In this document: one piece after another, positions 45,897-56,300 of the stretch
Position numbering within the stretch: position 1 is the stretch's first letter
Layout: each line of letters starts with the position of its first letter
DNA from: Streptomyces sp. V2I9
GTDB lineage: Bacteria; Actinomycetota; Actinomycetes; Streptomycetales; Streptomycetaceae
Assembly: GCF_030817475.1 (NCBI RefSeq)
Contig: NZ_JAUSZJ010000002.1
Coordinates: 6,772,626 to 6,836,625 of the forward strand
Reading direction: 5' to 3'
Length of the DNA stretch: 64,000 nt
Notes under the pieces: model-generated
What the model saw: the letters and a program-made list of their open reading frames with translations, nothing else
Told to the model about the DNA's origin: nothing
Database searches by the model: none
Position numbers and translations under genes: made by a program

Positions 45897-48800
45897 ATGA
45901 AACAGCTGCTGCTCGACTTTCTCTGGTCCCATCTGCGCACGCTCGGTGCGTTCCGCGCGTCCGGGCAGACCCCGGACGCGGCACGGGAGTCGGCAGGGCT
46001 CGCTCCGGGGTTTCGCGCCTGGTTCGACGAGTGCCTGCGCCTCTTCGAGAGGGCCGGCTACATCGATCGGCGGGACGGCGGGATCCTGCTCGGCGATGCC
46101 ACGCGGCACCGGCCGATCGATCAGCTGTGGCACGAGTGGGAGACGGGACGGCCCGCGTGGCAGGGGAATCCCGACCTCGCGGCCACCCACCTCCTGGTGG
46201 AGACCACCTTGCGGGCCTTCCCCGACATTCTCACCGGACGGCGACCGGCCACGGAGGTCATCTTCCCCGGAGGATCACTGGAGCTGGTGCAGAACGCCTA
46301 CGCGACCAACCCGGCGTCGGCGTTCTTCAACCAGGTGCTGGCCGACGACTTGGTGGCGCGGCTGCGACGGCGGGCACAGGCCCTGACGGAGGATGCCGCC
46401 CGGATCCTGGAGATCGGCGCCGGTACGGGTGCCACGAGCGCCGTCGTCCTGGAGGCGCTGCGGTCCGCGCGGCTGGACGTGCGCGAGTACTGCTACACCG
46501 ACATATCGCGGGTCTTCCTGAACCACGCTGAGCGTTCGTTCGGTGCGGACAATCCTTGGCTGACCTGCGGAATCCTGGACATCGAACGCCCGGTGGCGGA
46601 TCAGGGCCTCACCCTCGGCGGGTACGACGCCGTGGTGGCCGCCAACGTCCTGCACGCCACTCGGGACATCCGCCACACCCTGCGCAACGCCAAGGCGCTT
46701 CTCCGGCCCGGCGGACTGCTGGTTTTGAACGAGCTGACCGCGAACAACCTGCTCAGCCAGTTCTCGTTCGGCCTCCTCGACGGGTGGTGGCGCTTCGAGG
46801 ACCCGCACCTGCGTATCCAGGGCAGCCCGCTGCTCTCCACGGCGCACTGGCGGCACGTCCTGACGCAGGAAGGGTTCCGCGCGATCGCGCTGCCCGCGCG
46901 GGATGCCGAGGATCTCGGACAGCAGATCATCGTGGCCGAGAGCGACGGCGTCATACGGCAGACGGTGACCGTCCCGCGCCCGTCCGCACCGCACATGGCG
47001 CCGGTGCGCGAGAGCGGGGCGCTGGCCACGGCCGGTCACAGCGCCGGGAGTGAGCCCGCAGAACCGCTGCGCCTCCGCATCGAGGCAGTCGCACTCGATG
47101 TGCTGGCGGAGGCGTTGGACATCCCGCGGACGAGGATCGGGCGGGACGAGCCCTTCTCGAACTACGGGCTCGACTCGATCTTCGCGGTGAACGTGGCCCG
47201 GACCCTCGGCGGGACGCTCGGCGTCGACCTCGACATCACGGTGCTGTTCGAGCACAACACCCTCGCCGAGCTGGGCGAGTTCATCGTCTCCGAATACGCC
47301 GAGGACCTGCGGGACGCACTTCCGCCGGAGCCCGCACCCCCGGACCGGGCACCCGATCCCGTACGGCCCCGGCCTGAGCTCGACGGCATGGCGGTCGTCG
47401 GCATGGCGGCACGCTTCCCCGGAGCCGACGACGTCGACGCGTTCTGGCAGTTGGTCGAGCACGGCGGACGGCGCATCACCGCACCGCCGGAAAAGCGTGC
47501 GGACTGGACGCCCCACGGCGACGAGGCGGCCGCGCTGCGGGGCGGATTCCTCGACGGGGTGCATGAATTCGATCCCCTCTTCTTCCGCATGTCGATGACC
47601 GAGGCGCGCCAGGTCACTCCGGAGCTGCGCCTGCTGCTGATGACGTCGTGGAACGCCGTCGAGGACGCGGGCTATCGGCCGGCCGAGCTGCGGAGCCGAC
47701 CCACGGGCGTGTTCGTCGCCACGACCCAGAGCGAGTACCGGCCCGCGGCCATGGACCTGATGAGTCTGCCGTCGCCCGCGATGGTGCCCAACCGGATCTC
47801 GTACCTGCTCGACCTCAACGGCCCCAGCGAACAGTGCGACACGACGTGCTCGTCCTCGTTCGTGGCCCTGCACCGGGCGATCCGGTCCATCCGCGACGGT
47901 GAGTGCGAGCAGGCGCTCGTCGGCGGCGTGAACCTGGTGATGTCACCCGCAGGTTTCGGCGGGATGCGGGCCGCGGGCATGCTCAGCCCGAGCGGCGACG
48001 TCCGGCCGTTCCAGCAGGGCGCCGACGGCACCGCGCGCGGCGAGGGCGTCGCCGCCGTACTGATCAAACCGCTGAGCCGGGCCCTGGAGGACGGGGACGT
48101 CGTCCACTGCGTCGTGCGCGGCACCGGCGTGGCCCACGGCGGCAGGGGCGTGTCCTTCACGGCACCGAACATCCGGGGCATGAAGACAGCCGTCACGCGC
48201 GCCTACGCCGACGCCGCGATCGATCCGGGCGCCGTGGACTACATCGAGACCCACGGCATGAGCTCGATGCTGGCGGACAGCGCGGAGCTGGCGGCGCTCG
48301 GCGCCGGACAGCGCAGCGGGGACGACAGCGCCGACGTGACGTATCTGGGCAACGTGAAGCCCTGCATCGGGCACACCGAGGTGGTGTCCGGCCTGGCCGC
48401 GCTGGTGAAGACCGCGCAGGCGATGCGGCACGGCGTGATCCCGGCACTGCCGGGCTTCGGGCGGCTGCACCCCGACCTCTCCCTCAAGGGGACGCGGCTG
48501 CGGATCCCCACGCAGAACCTGCCCTGGCCCGAGCGCACCGACGACGCCGGCCGGCCGCTGCCGCGCCGAGCGAGCATGCACAGCTTCGGGATCGGCGGGG
48601 TGAACGCGCATGTCGTGCTGGAGCAGCACATCGCCTCCGCGGAGCCGGACGACGACCCCGGTGCACAGGTCCTGGTCCTCTCGGCACGGAGCGCCGACGC
48701 TCTGCGCGAGCGGGCGCGCCGCCTGACCCATCGGCTCGCCGGAGCGGATCCGCGCTCCTGGGCGGACATCGCGTACACCTTGCAGGTCGGCCGGGAAGCG

Positions 48801-50300
48801 ATGAGCTGCCGACTGGCGTTCGTGGCGCGGAGCACGGACGAGGCCGCTCGCGTTCTCGGCGGCTGGCTCGACGGCGACCCGGACACGCTCGCCCGCGTGG
48901 CGTTCGCCGAGGACGTCGGTACCGCGGCCGGCCCCGAGTACGACGGGGAGCCGGCGCGGCTCGACCACGTGGCGGAACAGTGGGCCGCCGGCGTCTCCGT
49001 CGACTGGGCCCTGATGCACCGTGGCGCCCGACGCAGGCGGATCACCCTGCCCGGGTACCCCTTCGCCCGCCTGACGTGCTTCGCCGAGCAGGCGCCGCGG
49101 CCGGATCAGGCATCGCACTCGGGCGCCGGCCCCTTGGACGGCGAAGCCTTCGTCGCCGACCTCGTCGCCTCGGTGCTGGGCCTGCCGCGCCACGAGATCG
49201 ACGGCACGAGGTCGCTCGCGGACTACGGTCTCAACTCCCTGCTCCTGGTCGCGATGCTGGGCCGGATCAGCCAGGTGTTCCCGGACTTCCAGCCCGCATG
49301 GTGGCAGCCGCACGACACGTTGGACGACGTGGTCGCCAGGCTGTCGAAGGCGGAGGCCCGCTCCACGCGCGTGCCCGCCCCGGAACTGGTGCGCCTCAAC
49401 GGCGCGACCGAGGGCAGGCCGGTCTTCTGGATCCACGGCGCCCTCGCGGGCGTCGAGTCCTACCGCACGATCGCCGAACGGATCGACCGCCCGTTCTACG
49501 GCATCCAGGCCCGTGGCCTGCTGACCGAGGACGCGCCGATCGAGGGCGTCACCGCCATGGCCGAGTACTACACCGAGGTCCTCCGCTCGGTGCAGCCCGA
49601 GGGGCCGTACGATGTCGGCGGATTCTGCCTCGGCGGCATCGTCGCCTATGAGGTGACCCGGCGGCTGCAGGCCGAGGGCCAGGACGTGGCCTCGCTGACG
49701 ATGGTGGACTCGCCGGACGGGACCGGCCTGGCGAAGTCGAACGCGAACGGGTTCCAGTCGGCGCGGAGCGCGGCGCTGCAGGTCGTCAACTCCCTGCTCT
49801 GGCCGGCGGGGGAGAAGGACCCGGCGGTCCTGCGTGCCCGTCTCGTCCACCGGGACGAGGTCGTGGCGGACCTGGACGAGGACGCGTTCGTCCTGCGGCT
49901 CGCGGAGCTGGCGGCCGAGCGCGGTCTCGCCATGAGACCCGCCCAGATCGCGCGGTTCGTCAGGCGCAACATGGCGATCCAGCTCGCCTACCGGCTCGGC
50001 GAGCACACCATCAGGCCTCTGCCGCGGCCGGAAGGCGTGGTGTGCACCTACTTCCGCAACCGGCGCGGGCTCTTCCTGGGCGAGGTCGAACCCTACTTCC
50101 AGGTCGCCGGCGAGACCTTCTCCCTCGACCACGTGGACTACCAGCAGGACTGGGCGCGCGAGATGCCGGGCCTTCGCCTGGTGGAGATCGACGCCGCGAA
50201 CCACATGACGATCCTGAACGACGCGGGGCCGCTCTCCGCGATCGAGGAGACATGCATGGCGCTCTACGCGTCCGACGAAATCGGGGTTTCCCGTGGCTGA
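45897..50300 (+). CDS. trans-AT PKS: cMT-ACP | KS-ACP-TE, chain-terminating subunit
   Basis: 1467 residues. Domains are a C-methyltransferase (about 40-345; LEIGAGTGATS at 171), ACP (Ser427 in NYGLDS), KS (495-915; Cys651 in CDTTCSSS, His786 in an unusual ETHGMSS motif instead of EAHGTGT), ACP (Ser1114 in DYGLNS) and thioesterase (about 1170-1465). The TE nucleophile elbow is GGFCLGG, so the nucleophile is Cys1244 rather than Ser; His1436 in NHMTIL is the likely base. The N-terminal cMT-ACP completes the KS-DH-KR module that ends the previous gene. There is no AT. The TE marks this as the last subunit of the line. It starts 24 bases after the first gene with GAAGGGA, and overlaps the next gene by eight bases. 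Confidence 0.92.
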   Translation: MKQLLLDFLWSHLRTLGAFRASGQTPDAARESAGLAPGFRAWFDECLRLFERAGYIDRRDGGILLGDATRHRPIDQLWHEWETGRPAWQGNPDLAATHLLVETTLRAFPDILTGRRPATEVIFPGGSLELVQNAYATNPASAFFNQVLADDLVARLRRRAQALTEDAARILEIGAGTGATSAVVLEALRSARLDVREYCYTDISRVFLNHAERSFGADNPWLTCGILDIERPVADQGLTLGGYDAVVAANVLHATRDIRHTLRNAKALLRPGGLLVLNELTANNLLSQFSFGLLDGWWRFEDPHLRIQGSPLLSTAHWRHVLTQEGFRAIALPARDAEDLGQQIIVAESDGVIRQTVTVPRPSAPHMAPVRESGALATAGHSAGSEPAEPLRLRIEAVALDVLAEALDIPRTRIGRDEPFSNYGLDSIFAVNVARTLGGTLGVDLDITVLFEHNTLAELGEFIVSEYAEDLRDALPPEPAPPDRAPDPVRPRPELDGMAVVGMAARFPGADDVDAFWQLVEHGGRRITAPPEKRADWTPHGDEAAALRGGFLDGVHEFDPLFFRMSMTEARQVTPELRLLLMTSWNAVEDAGYRPAELRSRPTGVFVATTQSEYRPAAMDLMSLPSPAMVPNRISYLLDLNGPSEQCDTTCSSSFVALHRAIRSIRDGECEQALVGGVNLVMSPAGFGGMRAAGMLSPSGDVRPFQQGADGTARGEGVAAVLIKPLSRALEDGDVVHCVVRGTGVAHGGRGVSFTAPNIRGMKTAVTRAYADAAIDPGAVDYIETHGMSSMLADSAELAALGAGQRSGDDSADVTYLGNVKPCIGHTEVVSGLAALVKTAQAMRHGVIPALPGFGRLHPDLSLKGTRLRIPTQNLPWPERTDDAGRPLPRRASMHSFGIGGVNAHVVLEQHIASAEPDDDPGAQVLVLSARSADALRERARRLTHRLAGADPRSWADIAYTLQVGREAMSCRLAFVARSTDEAARVLGGWLDGDPDTLARVAFAEDVGTAAGPEYDGEPARLDHVAEQWAAGVSVDWALMHRGARRRRITLPGYPFARLTCFAEQAPRPDQASHSGAGPLDGEAFVADLVASVLGLPRHEIDGTRSLADYGLNSLLLVAMLGRISQVFPDFQPAWWQPHDTLDDVVARLSKAEARSTRVPAPELVRLNGATEGRPVFWIHGALAGVESYRTIAERIDRPFYGIQARGLLTEDAPIEGVTAMAEYYTEVLRSVQPEGPYDVGGFCLGGIVAYEVTRRLQAEGQDVASLTMVDSPDGTGLAKSNANGFQSARSAALQVVNSLLWPAGEKDPAVLRARLVHRDEVVADLDEDAFVLRLAELAAERGLAMRPAQIARFVRRNMAIQLAYRLGEHTIRPLPRPEGVVCTYFRNRRGLFLGEVEPYFQVAGETFSLDHVDYQQDWAREMPGLRLVEIDAANHMTILNDAGPLSAIEETCMALYASDEIGVSRG

Positions 50301-53300
50301 CCAGACCGCCGCCCGGACGTACGACCACCGCGAGCCGGTGGCGATCGTCGGCATCGGTTGCCGACTGCCGGCACGGATCGAGGACCCGACCGCACTCTGG
50401 CAGGCGCTGCTCCAGGGCGTCGACGCGGTGCGTCCGGTACCGGCCGACCGGTGGAACGCCACCGCGTGGGCCGACGCGGAGGCGTCCGGCGGCGCGGCGA
50501 ACCGGCGAGGCGGATTCCTCGACGACGTCACGGGATTCGACGCGGAGTACTTCGGCATCCCACCGGCCGAGGCACGGCAGATGGACCCGCAGCAGCGGAT
50601 CGCCCTGGAGGTGGCCTGCACCGCGGTCGAGGACGCGCGGCGTTCCCCGGCGAGTCTCTCGGGCACCCGCACCGGCGTCTTCATGGGTGCGATGTGGCAG
50701 GAGTACCCGCTGTTCACCCAGGGTGTCCCGGAGGCGATCCACGCCCACTCGGCCATCGGCTGGGACAACTCGGTGATCCCGTCCCGCATCGCCTACGCGC
50801 TGGGGCTGCGCGGCCCAGCGATGGGCGTGGCGACCGCGTCGAGCTCCTCCTTGGTCGCGGTGCACCTCGCCGTGCAGAGCCTGCGCTCCGGTGAGTCGGA
50901 CTTCGCACTCGCCGGCGGCGTCAACCTGATGCTGCATCCGAACACCTCGGTGGCCCTGACGAAACTCGGCACGCAGAGCTCCGCCGGCCTGAGCCGGGCC
51001 TTCGACGGTGACGGCGACGGCTACGCCCGCGGCGAGGGCTGCGCGGTGGTCGCGCTGCGCCGGCTGTCCGACGCGCTCGCCGACGGCGACCGCGTCTACG
51101 CGCTGGTGCACGGCAGCGCCGTCAACAACGACGGCGCGACAGACGGACTGACCGCCCCCAGCCACGGCGCCCAGACGGAGGTGCTGCGGTCGGCGTGGGA
51201 GAACGCGGGCGTAGCGCCGAGTGCGGTGGCGTACGTCGAGGCGCACGGCACGGGCACGCCCCTGGGCGACGTGACGGAGGCGCGCGCGCTCGGCACCGTG
51301 TTCGGACCCGACCGGCCCGCGCCGCTGCGCATCGGCTCGGCGAAGACGAATTTCGGCCATCTCGAACCCGCGGCCGGGGTGCTCGGGCTCGTCAAAGCCG
51401 CGCTGTCCGTGCATCACGGCGTCATTCCGCCGAGCCTGCACTTCCGTACACCGAACCCGCGCATCGACTTCTCCGCCGAACGTCTGGAAGTGGTCACCGA
51501 GCCGGCCGCGTGGCCGGCCGGGCCGCGGTTCGCGGGGGTGAGCAGCTTCGGATACGGCGGCACCAACGCCCATGTCGCGCTCGGTGAGGCGCCCGAGGGT
51601 GCACCCGTACCGGCCGTACCGGACACGGGCGGCCCCGTCTGCCTGACGGTGTCCGGCACGAGCCCGCACGCGCTCGCGCGCAACGCCGCACGGCTGGCCG
51701 GCCACCTCGGGCAGTCGCCCGCGACGAGCCTGTCCGACGTCGCCCACTCGCTGGCGACGACCCGCGCGCAGCACCCCACACGCGGCGTGGTGATCGCCGG
51801 GACGACGGACGAGGCGGTGGACGGTCTGCGGGCGCTCGCCGCGGACGAGAGCCACGACGCGGTCGTGACGGGCGCGGCTGCCGGACGCGGCCGTGTCGCG
51901 TTCGTCTTCCCCGGTCAGGGCGCCCAGTGGTGGGGGATGGGCCGGACGCTGTGGGAGCGGAACGACGCCTTCCGTGAGGCCGTGACGGCCTGCGACGAGG
52001 CGCTCGCCCCGCACACCGGATTCTCGGTCGCCGCGGTCGTGCGGGGACAGGACGAACTCGAGCCGCGCTTCACACGCACGGACGTGGTGCAGCCCGCGCT
52101 GTTCGCGATGTACGTCGGCCTCGCCGCGATGTGGCGCGCCTGGGGTGTCGAACCCGAGGCGGTCGTCGGCCACAGCCAGGGTGAGGTGGCCGCGGCGGTC
52201 GTCAGCGGGGCGTTGAGCCTGGCGGACGGCGCCCGCATCGTGGCGTTGCGCGCTCGGGCCGTGCAGGACCATGCGCCGGACGGGGCGATGGGGCTCGTGG
52301 AGCGCCCGGTGGGCGAAGTCGTCGAGGAGCTGGCGGCCTACGGCGAGGCGCTGTCCGTCGCCGTGGTGAACACCGCGCGATCGACCGTCGTGGCCGGGGA
52401 CGGCGAGGCGGTGGACCGCTTCCTCGCGCAGATGGAGGCCACCGGTGCGTACTGCCAGCGCGTGGACGTGGACTACGCATCGCACAGCCCGCACATGGAT
52501 GCGCTGCTGCCCGCGCTGCGCGAACAGCTCACGGGCCTTGCCCCCACGGAAGCGGGGACAGCCTTCTATTCGAGTGTGACGGGGGAGCGGGCGGCCGGGC
52601 CGGAGCTCGACGCGGACTACTGGTGCCGCAACCTGCGGGAGCCGGTGCGCTTCGATCGCGCTCTGGAGCGCCTGCGGGCGGACGGGTTCGGGATCTTCGT
52701 CGAGGTGAGTCCGCATCCGGTGCTCCAGATAGCCCTGGCGCAGGGCACCGAAGCCGACGGGACGGCCGTCGTGGTGGGCAGCTTGCGTCGCGGTCACGGC
52801 GGGATCGAACAGGCGCTGCGGGGACCGGCAGAGCTGCACGCCCAGGGGGTCCCGATCCCGTGGCAGCGCGTGTTCCCGGCCTCGGACGCGCGCCGGGTGG
52901 ACCTTCCGGCGTACGTGTTCGACCACCGCCGCTACTGGCTGGACGAACACGACGACGCGATCCCGGCCGTCGGCCGTGCTGCGTGGCGTGAGGACGTGAT
53001 GGCGCTGCCCGAACCCGAGCGTCCGGGAGCCGTGGTCGCACTCGTCACGGAGGAGGCCGCGGCCCTGCTCGGCCGGCCCGAGGACGGCGTGCGCCCCGAC
53101 ATGACGCTGCGCGAGCAGGGTTTCGACTCCCTCATGGTGGTCGAGCTGCGAAACCGGCTCAGCGCACGGACACGGATCCCGCTGCCCACCGTGCTCGCCT
53201 TCGACTACCCCACACCGCGGGCGATCGCGGCGCTGCTGCTGACGCACGCCGGTGCGCGGTACGAGGCCACGGACGCCCCGACCGCCGCTGCGGCGTCCCC

Positions 53301-56300
53301 GCGGCCCGACGATGACGACCCCGTCGTGATCGTGTCCATGGCCTGCCGGCTGCCGGACGGAATCGACACGCCCGAGGCGTTCTGGGACCTGCTCGTCGAC
53401 GGCCGCGAAGCCTCCTCCCCGTTCCCACAGCGCTGGGACGGGTGGGATCTCAGCACGATCGAGGAGGCGGAGCGCGCGGCCACGGGCAGGCGCTTCGAGC
53501 GCAAGGGCGGTTTCGTACGCGACGTCGAGGACTTCGACGCGGCGTTCTTCGGGCTCAGCCCGCGGGAGGCGCTCTCCCTGGACCCGCAGCAGCGGCTCGT
53601 TCTGGAAGTCGTATGGGAGGCACTCGAGCGGGCCAATCTGCGCACCGCGTCCCTCGAAGGCAGCAACACAGGCGTCTACCTCGGCGCGATGAGTTCGGAC
53701 TACGACGTCGCTCGGCGCTGGGACGTCGGAAGCAGCGACGGCTACAAGATCACGGGCAACGGGTCGAGCCTGATCTCCGGGCGCGTGGCCTACACACTCG
53801 GCCTTTCCGGGCCGGCGCTCACCGTCGACACGGCGTGCAGCTCGTCGCTCGTGGCCCTGCGCCTGGCGTGCGAGGCGCTGCGCAGCGGCGCGTGCGACCT
53901 GGCGCTCGCCGGCGGAGTGACCGTGATGAGCACCCCGCAGATCTTCGTCGAGTTCAGCCGCCTCAACGGGCTCGCGGCCGACGGCCGTTGCAAGAGCTTC
54001 GCCGACGACGCCGACGGGACGAGCTGGGCGGAAGGCTGCGGCGTCCTGGTGCTCAAGCGGCTCTCGGACGCGAGGCGCGACGGTGACCGGGTGCTGGCCG
54101 TCGTGCGGGGCACCGCCATGAACCAGGACGGCCGCAGTCAGGGGCTCACCGCGCCGAACGGCCTCGCGCAGCAGCGCGTGCTCCGCGGTGCCTTGGCCGA
54201 CGCGGGACTGGCCCCGGCCGACATCGACGCCGTCGAAGCGCACGCCACGGGCACCGTGCTCGGCGATCCCATCGAGGCCGGCGCCCTCGCCGAGGTGTTC
54301 TCGGGCCGCGTGCGCCCCCTGCACCTGGGATCGGCCAAGTCCAACATCGGCCATGCCCAGGCCGCCTCCGGTGTCATCGGGGTCATCAAGATGGTGATGG
54401 CGCTCCAGCGCGAGTGGCTGCCCCGCACGCTCCACGCGGAAAGGCCGAACACCCGGATCGACTGGACCGCCGGCGAACTGGAGCTCCTGCGGCAGCCGAG
54501 GCCGTGGCCACGGACACGGCGGGTGCGTCGCGCCGGCATCAGCTCCTTCGGCATCAGCGGCACCAACACGCACGTCATCATCGAGGAAGCACCGGAGACC
54601 GCCGTCGCGGACCGGCCTGGCGACGATCTCGTCCACCCGTTGGTGATCTCGGGCACCGACGCGGCCGCCCTGCGTGCGCAGGCCCGGCACTGGGCCGAGT
54701 GGCTCGGCACGCGGCCCGCCGCGTCGATGCGGGACATCGCCTACACCTCCGCCGTCGGCCGTACGCACTTCGACGCACGCGCCGTGGTCTTCGCGGGCAG
54801 CGCCGTCGAGGCGGCCGAAGCCCTGCGGGCGGTCGAGCCCGGCACCGGCACGGCGCTGGGGGCGATCGCCTTCGTGTTCGGCGGCCAGGACGCGCAGTCG
54901 CCGGAGGCGGACGGCCGACTGCTGGAGCAGAGCGCGGTGTTCCGCGACGCCGTGGCGGAGTGCGACGCGGTCCTCGCGCCGTTGACCGGCTGGTCCGTGC
55001 TGGAGGTGCTGCGCGGCGAGGAGGACGTGGACAGTCCCGATGTGCTGCCGTGCACACGGTTCGCGGCCTGTCTCGGACGTGCGGCGCTGTGGCGCAGTTG
55101 GGGTGTGGAGCCGGCGGCGGTGGTGGGCGACGCGGAGGGCGAGGTCGCCGCAGCCGTGGTGAGCGGGGCGTTGACCTTGGAGGACGGCGCCCGCGTCATC
55201 GCCCTGCAGGCTCGTGCGCGCTCGGGGGGCGCGGTCGGCGACGCGTTGTCAGGGATCGTGCCCGCCCGGACGTCCATCCCCTTCCGTTCGCCCCTGACGG
55301 GCGAGGTCGTGCCGGGCCCTGAGCTCGGGGCCGACCACTGGCTCCGCGACCTGCCGGAGCCGGAGCCCACGAGGCTCGACCGCGCGCTGGAGCGGCTGCG
55401 CGAGGAGGGCTTCGGCGCGTTCGTCGAGGTCGGCACTGCCTTCGAAGGCGCCTCGGGCGGCGTGGACCGGCTCTGGCGAGCGGCCGCCACGTTGTTCGAG
55501 CGGGGCTTCCCCCTGGACTGGGAGCGAGTCCTCGGGTCCCGTGGCGCCGGCAAGGTCGACATCCCGACGTACGCGTTCCAACGCCGGCGCTTCTGGCTCG
55601 GCGAGCTTCCGGCCGGACCCGCCGCGGTGACGGCGGACCAGCCCGCGGACGGCCACCCGTGGTTCGACGCGATCACGACGCTCGCCGGCGGCGGCGGACA
55701 TCTGTTCTCCGGCCGGCTGTCGCTCGACGACGGCCCGTGGCTGGCCGATCACGTCGTCGGCGGGCAGGTCTACGTGCCGGGCGCGGGCGTGATCGACGCC
55801 GCACTGTTCGCCGCCCGGACCGCCGGCGCCGACGCCGTGGCGGACCTGACGCTGCTGGAGCCGGTCGTCCTCCTTCCCGACCGGGCGCTGCGGATCCAGG
55901 CCACCGTCGGCGACCCGGACGCGCACGGACGACGCCCCTTCGCGTTCCACACCCAACCCGAGGACACGGACGAGCCGCTGATCTGGCGGCAGCACGCGAC
56001 CGGAGCATGCGTGATCCGGGCGGGCGTCGGCGTCACGCCGCCGCCGGACCTCGACGACCGGCCGGTGACCGACGCCCGTGCCCTCGACGTCGAAGCCTTC
56101 TACGGACGTGCCCTCGCCAACGGGCTCGACTACGGCCCGGCTTTCCGAGGACTGCGCGAACTGGCCTGCCGCGAGGGCGTCTACTACGGGCGGGTATCCC
56201 TTCCGGGGGCGCTGGATCCGGCCGGCCACGGCCTGCATCCGTCGCTGTTCGACGCGGCACTGCAGGTCGTCGTCGCCGGTCTGATGGAGGCGGGTGCGGC

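Noticed and set aside
50011..54768. Long minus-strand frame of about 1585 codons opposite the loading PKS gene
   Set aside because: Antisense shadow of high-GC coding sequence; low-complexity product without any family match.
43010..55400. Repeated KS and AT segments as DNA repeats
   Set aside because: Similarity is that of homologous domains with diverged sequence, not of recent identical duplications.
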